Origin: Tribonema minus | Taxonomy: Eukaryota > Sar > Xanthophyceae > Tribonematales > Tribonemataceae | Length of the DNA: 64,000 nucleotides | Assembly: GCA_017506865.1 (NCBI GenBank) | Contig: JAFCMP010000446.1 | Span: 434,001-498,000 of the forward strand | Reading direction: 5' to 3' | Part shown: piece by piece, positions 1 through 12,100 of the stretch | How positions within the stretch are numbered: position 1 is the first letter of the stretch | Layout of the letters: every line of letters begins with the position of its first letter | The notes under the pieces: generated by a model | Seen by the model: only the letters and a program-made list of their open reading frames with translations | Told to the model about the DNA's origin: nothing | The model's database searches: none | Program-made: the position numbers and the translations under genes

Positions 1-2367
1 GCTCGCCGGCTGCGACTGCGAGCCGCACGGGCTCGCGGACGACGAGTGCGCCGCCGCCGCCGCGGTCACGTCCACAGTGCTCAGGCCCTGCGCAAACGCG
101 ACCCTGGTGTGCGGCGGCGGCTTGGCAGCGGCAGCAGTGGCGGTGCCGGCTGGCAGCGGCTTGGGCTTGGCGGCGGCGGAGAGCTGCGCAGAGTGCGAGC
201 GGCTTCGCGGCGATGCTACGTCCTCCGCTTCCGCAGATGCTGCTGCCGCCGCTGCTGCTGCTGCTGTCTTGGGGGACTGGGACAGTGGGGTTGGGGGTTC
301 GGTGGCAGCTGAGCCCCGCTGCTGCTGCTGCTGCTGCTGCTGGGACATGGTGGAGCTGCGCCTGCTCGCGTCTGCGCCGCCGCCTCCCCGCTGCTGCTGC
401 TGCTGCTGCTGCTGCTTGGAGCTCGACACCTTGGGGAACGGCACGTTGCGGCGGCGCGGCGACGCAGGCGACGCGGGCGTGCTCGCTGCCGACGCCGCCG
501 CCGCCGCAGGCGCTGCTGCCGCCGCCGCGACATCATGCGGAGCATCAGCGACCTGCGCTGCCGCCGAGGGGGAGCGCCCGCGGCCGAGGTCCTCGTCGCT
601 GTCCTCGGAGTCGAACATGATCTCCTCCTCGCTGCGCTGGCGGCGCTGCGAAGGGCGCGCGCTGCCGCTGCTGCCGCTGACGCCGCTGGCGCTGCGCTGC
701 TGCTGCACCGCCGAGGCGTCGTCCTCGCTGGCGCCCTCCATTATGGCAGCGGCGGCGCTGTCGTGCGCCATGGCGGAGGCGGCGGCGGTGGCGGCGCCGG
801 TGACAGTGCTCGACGTGGAGCCGCGCGGCGCCGCCGCCGCCGCCTTGCTGGACATGGTGCTGGAGCGGCGGCTGCTGCCGTCGGCCTGTTGCTGCTGCGC
901 TGACGCGGCCGCGTCGCTGGCAGCAGCGGCGTTGCTGGAGGGCTTCCTGCTGAAGAGCGAGCCGCGCTTGCCGCTCGGCGAGGCGGCCAGCTCGCCTGCC
1001 GCCGCCGCCTCCGCCTTCGTGCCATCCGCCTTGCCGTCGCTGCCGGCATCGCCGCCTGCGTTGCTGCTGCTGGCGCGCGTGCCGACGGCGGCGCACGCCT
1101 GCGCCGTGCCTGCCGCCATGCTGAGCGCTGTGGCGGCGGCGTGCGCGGCGTCGGCGCGCCCGAACGGCGACTCGGCGCCGCCATCTGCGGACGCCGTCTC
1201 CCACGTGACCGCCAGGCCGCTGCGCGGGCCCGCCGTGTTGGGCTGCGAGAGCGCACCGCCACCGCCGCCGCCGCCGAGGTCGCCGTACGCGCTGCCGTCG
1301 TGCGAGTCGCGCGCGGTCGCGTGCCAGTTGAGCGCGCGCGCTTTGAGGGTGGGCGTGAGCAGGTCGCGCAGCGCGGGGACGCCGTCGCCGCCGAGCGCTG
1401 CTGCAGCGCCGCTGCCGCCGGCATCGCCGAGCAGGAATGCCGTCTGCCGCGTGCCGAGCGTCGGCACGCTGCCGCGCGCCATGAGGTGCTGCAGCATGGC
1501 GCGCTCGAAGCCGCCGACGCCGATCGCACCCTTGAGGGAGCCGCGGCGGCCGTGCGCCTCCATGATGGCGGCGACGGCAGAGGCGCGCAGCGCGGCGCCG
1601 AGGATGTCCTTGCAGGCCGCTGTGAGCTCGTCCGTGGAGAGCGTGCCGTCGGCGTCGGCGTCCGCGCACGCGAAGGCGTTGTGGATGTCCATGATGGCGT
1701 CGGCGACGGCGAGCAGGATCTGGAACTGGTGCAGGTCATCCATAGCGGCTTCAGGGATGCCGTCGAGTTTTGTGGAGTAGAGGAAGGAGAACACGCTGCA
1801 GGCATCTTCTAGCGCGCCCGCGGAGCGCATGCTGTGGAACCGTTCCAGCTGATCTTGCATGACGGAGGCGAGGGTCTTCGCTCCCTGTGTGGCAGCGGCA
1901 GGGCAGGTGGCGTTGCGAGGCACGCGTCAGATGATGCAAGTCCGTCCGTCGTCACTGAGCAAGGGCATGCGGCATGCTCGATCTACCTACTGCAGCCACT
2001 GCATGCGCACATCAGTGCGTCAAAGAACAACAGCGAGAACTGCCATCCTCACCTGTACCGTGATGAGGTTGCCCCTGAGGTCGAGCTTCCGCACCACCGG
2101 GAGCTCCCTGAGAGCGTCCGCTATAACGGCAACATGGGCGTCCACAATCCCCGCCTTCCTTAGATCGAGTTTGTACAGGCGCCGCGCGCCGTCCTTTTGC
2201 TGGCACGCTTGCAAGAGCTCCTTCTGCAGCTTTGCAGGAATGCTCACATTTCTATCCTGCGCCAACTGGGTTACTAAGTCCTTGAACTCCACCGCCTGGG
2301 CCTGAGCCGTCTCCCGCTTGCCTTTGCGGACATGGGTCGCCCTGCGCTCGAGGACTCTTTTCAGCAT
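1..2367 (-). CDS. LRR and EF-hand protein, 3' part (runs off left edge)
   Basis: Two exons are seen. The upstream one (2367 or earlier, down to 2053) encodes leucine-rich-repeat-like sequence (LDLRKAGIVDAHVAVIADAL, then VVRKLDLRGNLIT). It ends at donor CAG|GTGAGG. The second (1884 to the edge) starts after ...CCACACAG and joins in phase 0. Around 1620-1665 it encodes a canonical EF-hand loop, DADADGTLSTDE, with Asp at positions 1, 3 and 5, Gly at 6 and Glu at 12, so calcium binding is likely. The rest is low-complexity Ser/Ala/Gln, with two poly-Gln tracts near 390-417 and 318-347. The ATG at 2365-2367 is a possible start, but the frame stays open upstream to about 2450 and an earlier exon joined there is equally possible. 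LRR plus EF-hand suggests a calcium-responsive scaffold; the function is inferred. No stop codon is in the window. Confidence 0.7.
318..417 (-). repeat. Two CAG/CTG tracts coding poly-Gln
   Basis: Two near-pure CTG runs on the plus strand (about 318-347 and 389-417) read as CAG, giving two poly-Gln stretches in the LRR/EF-hand gene. Their length is likely to vary between strains. Confidence 0.8.
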
Positions 2368-3120
2368 GCCGCCTCTGCTGATGTCGCTGCTAATGCTGTA
2401 CGCGCCCCCGCTTGATAGTAGGGCAGTACCTCTGAATGGTCTGCAGTCAGCCCTGTATCAGGCTGCACCTGTGCATGTGCTGGCGAATGACCCTCGCACA
2501 GACAATACGTTCACCGCATTGCCGCCTCAGTCACGGTGGCGCGCTGACTGTGTGCGGTTTCACTCCCGTGCTTCAGGCGTTTCCTGAAGGTGCGGCAGCG
2601 AAACAGACGTTTTGTCAGGGTTTTCGCCGAGTAGCTCGTTCCTGCGGCTCCAACTTCGGGGAATGGATCCAGATCGCGGGTTAGAGGGTGCACTGTGATC
2701 AAAGTGTTCATCATACTGTTATGTCACCTGCCAGCGCCAGCGTCAAGCATCCTTTGCAGAACGACGATGGTCACCATGATCGCGTTTGACTGTGCAGGAT
2801 CTGTTTGTGCTATGGTGCATGATCATCACCGTAGATGATGATGAGCAGGTTCGAGGTGTGATAAAGGCAAATAATGACAACAAGCAGGACTGACAGAGAG
2901 TGTGATGTATCCATTGGGTGTGTATGTACGTCATTCCATGTATCATCATGCTGCCTGCACCCACCAATTACATTGCATCTATCTGCCACCATCCGTCTAT
3001 GTACAGTCTCGACAGCGAGCTCCCCCTCTTCCTGCTGCTGCGCCCTCAATATTTATCAGCGCCACTGCACAATGCACTTTTTGACATGAACAACAGAGCA
3101 AAAACCTGCCCTCGTCATTG
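2368..3120. other. Intergenic region, no clear gene
   Basis: This lies between the 5' side of the LRR/EF-hand gene and the stop codon of the next minus-strand gene. The first ~80 bases may be coding: the frame upstream of 2367 stays open to about 2450, with a possible acceptor ...CTGCAG near 2433. I see no convincing protein or RNA in the rest. Confidence 0.4.
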
Positions 3121-5412
3121 CTAAGTCCTCGGGTCCACCAGCACGCCGTCGCTGCTCCCGCTCCCGACCTCATCGGTCTCACCGCCGCAGAGTATCACCA
3201 GTTCATCCCCCTGCTCCTCCCCACCCAGGCGGCCGCGCAACTCAGACATTAACCCCTGCGCACTGCCGCCATGCGGAGCATCCGCCGCCGCCGCCGCTGC
3301 CGCCGCCGCGGCCACTTCCTCCGGCCCCAGCCTCGGCCCTGATACGCCCTCCGCGACACCGGCGCTACGCTGATGCGCCGCGTTCAGCGGCGATCCCGGG
3401 GGCGCGCCCTGCAGGCCTTTGACGCGCGGCGGCGGCAGCGCGTGCGCGCGCGAGCTCAGCGCAAAGCTCAGCTCGCCGAGCAGCTCGTCGCGCGAGCGCG
3501 CAGCGGCGCGCTGCTGCTGCTGCTGCCGCTGCCGCTGCGGCGACGCCGACGCGGCACCGCGCTGCTCGCTGCTGCTGCTGCGCGCGCGGCGACGGCCCTC
3601 GCGTCCAGGCGACGCGTCAGGCCCGCCCGTCGCCACCAGCACGTCCGTAAAGCTCTCACGCTCTGCCGCCGCCGCTGCCGCTGCCGCGTGCCCTGCTGCT
3701 GCGGACCGCTGCGGTTCCGCCATGCCCGCCTCGTCGAGGCTCTCGTACAGCGAGTACAGGGCTGCCGCAGGGCTGGATGGTTGGGCTACAGGAATCCAGC
3801 TATCACCCAGCGAAAAAGGCGGAGAATGCGCCCCCGCGGATGAGATGGATGGCACGCCGCTGCCGCCGCCGCCGTCACCGCTGCCGACGGACGCGGCGTC
3901 GCTGGGAATGGCAGCAGCACCGGGCGCAGCAGCGGCAGCGGCGGACAGTTCACGAGCCTGTTCCAGCGCTGCCACGAGGTCCGACGCCTGCTGCTCGGTC
4001 CACGCGTGCGCCGCCGCCGTCAGCAGCTGCGCAACGCCCGCCAGCTGCGCCGCCGCCGCCGCCGCCGTCGCCGCTGCGCCCGCATCTCCGTGGCCGTGGG
4101 CAGCGGCAGGTGGTGATGCGAGCTGCACTTGCGCACGATAGAGCGCCACCACCGCCGCCTCACAGCTCAGCCGCAGGCTCGCTATGGCCGCCGCCAGCTC
4201 CTGTGGCGGCGGCGGCGCTGCGCCCGCTGCGCCGCCGCCGAGCGCGGCGTGGAGGCGCTCCGCCGCGCTGCGCAGGCAGCCGCCGACGCTGGCGACAGCA
4301 GCGCGCAGTGAGGATACGTTGGTTTCAGATGCAGCGAGTGCGCGTGCGACTGCCAGGACGAACTGGTGCAGCTCCTCCGTGAGTGCCGCCTCCGCGTCAG
4401 CGATCTCTGCCAGCAGCAGCACGCCACCGGGTGACTGCTGCGGCGGCAGCGCTGCCGCTGCGGCCGGCGCCGGTGCAGGACCGGCACGCGCAGCAGAAGT
4501 GGTCGCGGCGATGACGTCAGAGGTGCAGCGCGCGACGTGAGCGCGCAGCAGCTGCAGCGCCTCCGCGGCGCACGCGCGCAGCGACGGCAGCTGCAGCGCG
4601 GCGCGGCGGTTGCGAGCGGCGGCCTCCATGCGCGCCACCGGCGGCATCGGCAGCGCCAGCCGCAGGCCCATGGCCGCCGCCTGCGCGCACTTCATCATGC
4701 GCGCGGCTGCGGCCACTGCAGCGAGCAGCGATTCTATGTCTCCCGCCAGGCGCTCCAGGGCCGCCACCAGCTGCTTGACGTCCGCTCGTGCGCGCTCCAG
4801 CAGGCGGCGGCGCGCTGCGATGGTTGCGGCGGCTTCCGCGGTGAAAGCCAGGCTCAGCAGTGACCACAGGAGGCTGCGGGGGCCCGTGCCTCGCAGCAGT
4901 AGCGCGCCAGATACGCCTGCTGCAACGACCATGCCTTTCTGGGCTATATGCCGATCAGCAGTTTTGGCTGTCATCTCCTCTTTGGCCTCCAGGAGGGCAA
5001 TGCCCCACTCGTACCAGTGGTGGGAGTTGTCGTCAGGCAGCGCAGAGAACGAGGCATGAAGGGCGCGAGCCAGCGCTTCTCCGTACTCCTCTGTGGCAGC
5101 TCGATACGCCCGCTGTCGTGCCTCAGCTGAGTCGGAGTGCAAGTCCAAGAAGCTCATGACTGTGTTGAGGAGGGAAGAAGAGCTCGCTGGCAGAGAATAG
5201 CTGCTTGGATGCGATTTGCATGCGCAAGCGGCATCGACGGCCTCATTGGAAACAGCTTTGCCTTGCGGCGAGGGCTGGTGCTGCTGGTGCTGTTGGTGTT
5301 GGTCTCGCTGCTCCTGCTGTTCAGGACCAGAGTTTCCGCTGTCGTTGTCGGTCAAGTGCATCAGATGCCGATCGAGCTGCAGGTGATGACTGCGCAGCGG
5401 CGACGAGTACAT
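3121..5412 (-). CDS. Single-exon membrane/coiled-coil protein, unknown
   Basis: An uninterrupted 763-codon frame from ATG 5412 to the stop at 3121. The N-terminus is Gln/Ser-rich. Around residues 160-210 two hydrophobic stretches flank a short polar turn (GMVVAAGVSGALLL and SLLWSLLSLAFTAEAAATIA), which look like a membrane hairpin. A basic segment (ARRRLLERARADVKQLV) and a likely coiled coil follow. The second half is Ala-rich, then Gly/Ser/Gln-rich, ending in an acidic tail. Its length and its residue composition in only one frame argue that it is a real gene. Two membrane segments followed by a coil recall vezatin-type proteins, but I do not see a diagnostic motif, so the function is left open. 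It is the only long gene in the left half without introns. Confidence 0.75.
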   Translation of the reverse strand: MYSSPLRSHHLQLDRHLMHLTDNDSGNSGPEQQEQRDQHQQHQQHQPSPQGKAVSNEAVDAACACKSHPSSYSLPASSSSLLNTVMSFLDLHSDSAEARQRAYRAATEEYGEALARALHASFSALPDDNSHHWYEWGIALLEAKEEMTAKTADRHIAQKGMVVAAGVSGALLLRGTGPRSLLWSLLSLAFTAEAAATIAARRRLLERARADVKQLVAALERLAGDIESLLAAVAAAARMMKCAQAAAMGLRLALPMPPVARMEAAARNRRAALQLPSLRACAAEALQLLRAHVARCTSDVIAATTSAARAGPAPAPAAAAALPPQQSPGGVLLLAEIADAEAALTEELHQFVLAVARALAASETNVSSLRAAVASVGGCLRSAAERLHAALGGGAAGAAPPPPQELAAAIASLRLSCEAAVVALYRAQVQLASPPAAAHGHGDAGAAATAAAAAAQLAGVAQLLTAAAHAWTEQQASDLVAALEQARELSAAAAAAPGAAAIPSDAASVGSGDGGGGSGVPSISSAGAHSPPFSLGDSWIPVAQPSSPAAALYSLYESLDEAGMAEPQRSAAAGHAAAAAAAAERESFTDVLVATGGPDASPGREGRRRARSSSSEQRGAASASPQRQRQQQQQRAAARSRDELLGELSFALSSRAHALPPPRVKGLQGAPPGSPLNAAHQRSAGVAEGVSGPRLGPEEVAAAAAAAAAADAPHGGSAQGLMSELRGRLGGEEQGDELVILCGGETDEVGSGSSDGVLVDPRT

Positions 5413-6126
5413 GAAGAGCTCCTCTGTTGACTCTGCTCAATTAATCGCAAAAAGCGGAAGCAGACAGAACAGCCTAAATAAGAGAGCGCAAGTCGCAGAC
5501 CGAACAGCCTAAATAAGTGCGCGTCGTGCTACCTAAGGCAGACATGGAACCCTTGAGTCTCCTCTCCCAGTGTGAACAATTTTGCACACAAGCGCGCAGG
5601 GGCCCAGCGATCCAGGCAATCAACAACACCACTGACACAAAAAGCACACCAGGCATGAGGCACGCACGTACAGCCACATCTCAACCGCCGATCATAACGC
5701 ACATGCAGTCAAGGCGATGCGTCAAAATCAAGACATCAAAAATTGATGCTCAATCACGAGCAGAGGCAAGCGCCACAAATATCATGCTGCGAGTCGAGAG
5801 GAAGCGTGGGCGTCTATAATGTCATTTCATGCGACCGTCGCTGCGCGGCAGCGCGGCAAGTGCCGGCGGGGCGGGGCGACAAGCGGCGCGCGCCGCCCGC
5901 GAACGGCACCTATATCATATGTACGCTGACTGAGTATCGATGTAAAAGCAGCAGACGGCTGCTGCGACTGCTAGACGGAAAGCACTGTACACGCTCCAAT
6001 GCGGATACCTACCCCTGGTGTGTGTGTGGGTGTGAGCACTGTTGCTTGCTGACAGGACAGTCTGTCAGCTGTGCTAAGGAGTGCGGCTCGCAGAGCCACT
6101 AAATCCAAATGCTGGCGCGCGAGTCA
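5413..6126. other. Intergenic region upstream of 5412 gene
   Basis: About 0.7 kb between two minus-strand genes. It should carry the promoter of the 3121-5412 gene and the 3' UTR of the PDZ gene. A short direct repeat (CCGAACAGCCTAAATAAG-like at about 5466-5480 and 5500-5518) is visible. I see no coding sequence. Confidence 0.4.
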
Positions 6127-9100
6127 TCAGCTGCTCAGCTGGCCATCGCCAGCGTCGGCTTCCATGGCGTGCTCTATGGCGTTGCGCAGGCCGCGGCGGC
6201 TGATGATGTTCAGCGCCTGTGCAGCAACAACACGTGCATTAACAAGGGCAAGGATTAGGGCTAGGCCAAGCAGGTACTCAAGGCAGGTAGGTACGTTTTA
6301 ATAGTGTATGATAGAGCAGGTGTTCCGGAAGCAGCAGTGCTCAACAGCAATACAGCACTTCCGCATGAACGCCATCAAGTGTGACACATGAGTTCAAAGA
6401 GTGACGTATGAGGTTTCACACAAGGGGGTCACTGCCACTGATGGCGCGTCTCAGTAGCTGCTGGCGGTGGGAGTTGATGCCAATAAAGGGACCAGCAGAA
6501 GTGCTCAACAAGTGTTGGCACATCTCAGTAGCTGTTGGCGGTGGGAGAATTCATGTTGACAAAACCACTTGCAGAAGTGCTGAACGAGTGCCTGCTGCTC
6601 CGGTCCATGGCCAGCTGGTTCGAGTCATCGATACTCGCACGGCAGAAAAGAGGGCCGTGCTATGCTCAGTCCCATTTAATTCGACGTTCAAAAAGGTGGC
6701 CTAAGCAAGAATGACTCTAATGCTTCTGGAAAGCCTACCACCGGAGCAGTGTTCAGCAAGTACCTGTTGCTCCGTGACCTGGTCAAAGGCCAGCTCATCA
6801 AAGCCACCAGCGAGAACAACACTAATAAGACTCGCAGCAGGCTCAGCAAGTCGTCGCCCATCATCAGCAAGAACAACACTAATAAGAGCACCCGCAGCAG
6901 CGCTCAGCAAGTACCTGCTTGTCTGTGATCTGATCCATGGCGGGCTCATCGAAGTCGTCGCCCATCAGCGAGAACAACACTAATAAGAGCACCCGCAGCA
7001 GCGCTCAGCAAGTACCTGCTGCTCGGTGACCTGGTCCATGGCGAGCTCGTCAAAGTCGTCGCCCATCATCTTGGTGTACCACGCATCGAGCTTGTCGAGC
7101 AGCTCGCCGCGGTGGTCGTTGCTCCGCATGCGCAGCCAGATGTAGCGCGGCGACTCGCGGCTCTGAAACAAAATGTCCTGACTGCGCATTGTGACATGGG
7201 GGGGGGGGGGGGGGGGGGTATTGTGAAAGGGGAGGGAGCGCTTGTGCCTGTGCTGTGCAGTCGGGCTTTGTGGGCAACGATGATGACAATGACAGTACAG
7301 GTGCTGCAAGAGTATGTGGCGTATCTCTTTGAATGTCATGAATTCCACTCCTGCTCGTCTTGCTTTTGCCGACCGCACAACTTCGACATGCTGAATCACG
7401 AACTACCTGCTGTTCACACATAAACATCAACGTTGCCCCTGGTAGCCAACTGGCAAGATGGCACAGCCTCATGACAAGGGGGCCCAGCTGTACATCGACG
7501 CACAGCAACAGCTCATTCGCGCTCCGACGCCAGTGGATGCGCATAGAGCGCTTGCCTCTACGCTGCTCCTACCTATGTCCATGTGAAGCATACACAGTGT
7601 ATACTTTGTGAAGTATCATAATGATCCGCTATCAGGCCATCCAATTGGAAAGTTGCAGTCGAACGCGGCAGGAAGGAAGCTCAAAAGTTGCAGCAAGTTG
7701 AAGTTGAATATAGGGGAATTTAACTTGCCTTCGTTGGGCCACCTCGGTGCCATCCTCGCGCATGTACGACACGTACGGCAACAGCACATCGCCTATCTCG
7801 GGGGGCTCGAGCCTCATCACGACGTGCAGCCGCGATATTCTGCGCAGCAGCAGGGCACGAGCACCGCCAGAGCAGATGAAACAAATTGAAATGCCGTGCA
7901 TCAGAATCGAGATGGTGCCCCCAGCACGCAGCACACTCTATGCCGGCGTACTGCATACCGCAGAAGCAGTTCCGTTCTATGAGATAGCCACAATTACACA
8001 GCTGGAGCACCTGCAGCTTGGCGGCGGCATTTTCAGCACAGTGCCAGTCATCGTGAAGCAGTCCTGTCACCATGGCAGCCGGCAACCGCAGCCTTGCACC
8101 ATCAACTTCAACTCCATTTGCGCACCGAAAAAGCAACTGCGCACCTGTCATGAGGCCCATCCTGAGGCCAGATCAGGTCCATCTCGCCCCCCCCCCGCCC
8201 CGGCGACGACAGCGGCGGACCCCCCTTCCCCCCCGCCCCCGCCGCCCCCTGCGCACTTCCACCCCCCGCCAGCTGCACCTCGAGCACGTACACAGCGAGG
8301 CGCGTGAGCACGATCGCGTGGCGCGTGCCGAGCTTCTTCAGCACCACCGGCATCGCCCAGTCGCACCACTCCAGCCCCTCCATGTACCACAGCGGCCACT
8401 CCTCCTCCGTATCGCCGCCGCCGTCCTCCGCCGCCGCCGCCGCCGCCGCCGCTGCGGCAGCGGCCCCCGCCCGCGGGCTCACGAACCCCGACACCAGCCC
8501 TAGCCCCCCGGCGCCGAACGCACTCCCTGCGTCGCCTGGACGTATGCTCTTTGAGCGCGTCGACAGCGGGTTAGTCGCGGCGCCGCTGCCGCCGCCGGTT
8601 GCGGACGGCAGCGACGCTTGCAGCGAGGCCTGCAGCGGGTTCAGCGGCGCGCGCTGCGCTGCCGCCGCGGCGTGCGCTTCTGCTGCCGCCGCGGGCCCCG
8701 CCAGCAGCATGCGCGCCATGTCCGTGTTGCTCATGAAGCCGTTTGGGCGGCAGTGGACGGGGAGGGGGGAGCGCGCGGCGCCCGCGGCGGCGCGCGGCAG
8801 CGCCTCATCTGAGCAGCAGTGACGCGGGGGTAGGTATGATTGGGGGGGGGCAGTGAGGTGAGGGATAGGGCGCGCAGACTACGATGGCGTGAGCAAACTT
8901 GATCAGTGCTGCTGCTGCTGCTGTTGCATCATGAGGCGCGGGGACGCAGCGCGACGCGTTGGACGCGCGCGGAAGGACGTGGAATACAAATCTGAACGCT
9001 AACGCCAACCCTACGCATGTACAGTACACGGGGCGAGCTCACTGTTAAGTTCGACTATCAGTATGCCTGGTGTGAGCGGAGCGTACCAGGGTATTTACAC

Positions 9101-12100
9101 AGGCTACGCCATAGCTGCACCGACAGCACAGCTCTCTGGCCAGCTGCACCAGCATTGGAAGTTGCGCGTGCGACCATGAGCGTCTTACTCCAAAGCTGCC
9201 TTCCTTCGCCTGTGCCATGTGTATGTACATCGTGACATGCGAAGAGCGCAGGGTTTCGAAGCAGTCGCAATACTGATTCAACGGCCATCCTCCTCGCATT
9301 GCCTTAATGTGCTGCTTCCTGGCAATCTGCATTTTGCATGCAGTGGCGCCCAGGGTGAGCATTGACCTTGCCGAACCCTCACTTTGCACTGAACATGTGC
9401 TTTGCAGAACGTGCGTTTGCAGCAGCGGTGCCATGGTCAGCACGAGCACGGTTGAAGGCATCATGGACAAGACACGAGCTGCCTGCGTACGAGGCTGGTG
9501 CCTCTGCAGCACAGAGAGGCGTGTCATGCACACTTCAACTTGAAGTTCATACTTCAAGCATGGCGCGCAACGGGGCGGCCAGTTGATGCTGCAGTGCACC
9601 AGTCTGAGAATTACATCCAGGATCCCACCCTGTAGCCCCCTTGTATCACATTACACAGATGGTGCAGGAGCTGCAAGCTCTGACTCGCTTCTTGCTATCC
9701 GTGCTCCAGTGATACATGACATGTGGATTGGTGGACCACGCAGCCAGGACACCCCGTTTGGCCTCTGCCCGCAGCAGCCGCCACCGCAACGTACCTACCC
9801 AATGAACTACCTGCAGGTCTACGTACACGTTGACAACAACAGTTGTGTGCAGCCGCAACCTCCACCAGGCCACGTACCAATGGTCGCCTGCAGCTGCTTC
9901 TCCCTCAGGTGCCGGCTGCGCAGCTCCGCCAGCTCCGCAGTATCGACCATCTCCGACAGACCCCCCTCCAACCCCCCCCCCTCCCCCCCCTCCCGTACAG
10001 CCCCTCATCGGCCGAGCCGCCGCCACCGTCGCTGCTGTCATCGCTGTAATCGCGCCCGAGCAAGGCATCATCCTCGCTGGCGTCGTCCGCCGCAGCGCCA
10101 CTGCCGCCCGCAGCAGCGGCAGCAGCGCCGTCGCTCTCGCGCCGCAGCGGCGAGTACGCGTGCGCGGCAGGCGGCGGCGGCAGCGGCGCTTGTTTTGCCA
10201 GCGGCGTCACCGGTGGCGGCGGCGGCGCGCGCGCCGCGAGCGGCAGAGCGGGCGGCGGCGGCGTGTCGCGGAGCGGGGGCTGCTGCGGCGGCGGCGTTGA
10301 GGTTTCTGCGGCAGCGTCCTTGGGTGGCGCTGGTGGCGTCGCAGCGAGCTTGCCTGCGCGCGGGGGCAGCGGTTGCGCATGGCAGTTACGAGGGTGCGAG
10401 GCAGGCGCTGCGACGAGCGGTGTGTTGCTGAGAGCTGTTGCGGAGGTCGCTTTCCGAGATAATTGTGGTAAAATGGTATGGTACCGCCTGTTGCAGGTCG
10501 CTGGAGCCAGCAAAGCAGCAAGTACGCAGTCTTCGCACTGGCAGCACCACTGTGCACCACCAGCTCGCTTCGCAATAGACTTTTGAATATAGTGTTCGTC
10601 AGCATCGCCGCGTGTTACTGCCATGGTGATATACATGCCTGCATGCTTCCACCGCACAAGACATAGGGCTCACTCCTGGCACCTCAAAGCCAGCATGCGC
10701 TTTTGCTCACTGTCAACTTCAACCCTCTGCCGTATTGCTCAGCACGACGCACAGCACACATGAATGAGCACTGCAGCCAGCACTCACTGCTGCTGCGCCG
10801 CGGCGGCGGCGCCCGTGCCGCCGCCGGCCGCTGCGGCGGCGGCGCCAGCAGCCCGCCCTCCAGCTTCCGCGGCGACGCCTGCGCAAGCTGCAGCGCCGCC
10901 GCCGCCACCGCCGCCACCGACAAGTGCACGCCGACCGCCGCCTCGCCGCCACCGCCACCGTCGCCATTCCTGCTGCGTGCGCTGTCGCGGCGGCTGCCGC
11001 CCACATCAAGCGCGGGCCCGAGGCTCTCGCGCTTGGAGTGCCGCCCGCCGCCGCCGCCGCCGCCGCGGCTGCCGCCGGCCATCGGCAGCAGGTGCGCAGC
11101 GACGGAGCTGCTGCTGTAGGCGCGCGCGCGCGGCGGCGGCGCCGGCGCGTCGCTGGCGGTGCTGTACGAGCGCAGCGCGCGGTCGAGCTGCGGCGCGGCA
11201 ACGCTCAGCTGCCTGACGATGCCGCCGTGGCGCAGCGCCGCGTGCGCGGGGCTGGGCGCGGCGGTGGTGGTGGTCGCGCGGAAGTGGCGTGGCGCGGCCT
11301 GGTGTTTTGTGAGATTGGGTGCAGAGTTGAAGTGTGCGGAAGTTGGGGTGAGGGACAGGATGCTGACACTAAGTGCTGGATTTGGCCTTTTGTGTCGCAT
11401 TTGGATTCTTGCTGCGGGTAGGCACATGCCGCGGAGAATGCGGCTGTCGCAGCGTGTGCTGGCAGGTGTGTGCCATGAGACAGCAGACCCACGGAGGCAG
11501 TCGGCGGCACTTTGACTCTTACCCTCACCTTGATTCTAAGCGTGGCCGCAATATTGCGTGTCTGGCCACGTTGAGAAGCGCAGTTGCACAGAAGCGTGGC
11601 AACACAACGCGCGGTACATCTGCACGAGACTGTCAGACTATAGTACTTTGTATTTCAAGTTCAAGTTCTACTTTTGTTGCAAGGAGATGTTGGCGTATGC
11701 ACTCTCAATGCGCCTTAGCAGCGCACGGCCGTGAAGATCAGAAGCTGCGCTGCACAACTTTAAGCCCGGCGCAGCAGCGCAACACCGCCTTCTGGCCTGC
11801 CAAACTTCAATGCAGAGGCGCGCCCGACAGCACGCTCGGACTTCAACTCTCCTACAAGTATTAATACCCATACGTACGGTATCATGGCTCATTGCATATA
11901 GACCCTCTCAGCGCTCATGGACGCGGCGGGCGTCTCCATCAGCTAACTCTGTTACACGTATCGTCAACACCCATACATACGGTATCAGAGCTCATTCACA
12001 GCCCATGCCATAAATACCTTCTCATGGATGCAGTGGGCGTCTCCGGCAGCGACGGCGCGCTCAGGGTGCGTACATACAGTTCATCATAGGTCATACATGG

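Noticed and set aside
77-1780. Long plus-strand frame rich in Cys and Ala
   Set aside because: It is the antisense of the poly-Gln/Ser-coding LRR/EF-hand exon. The Cys runs are CTG repeats in another frame, and the minus strand carries the EF-hand.
9583-10431. Plus-strand frame across 9583-10431
   Set aside because: Its Arg/Ala/Pro content is antisense to PDZ exon 6, which is supported by splice phase.
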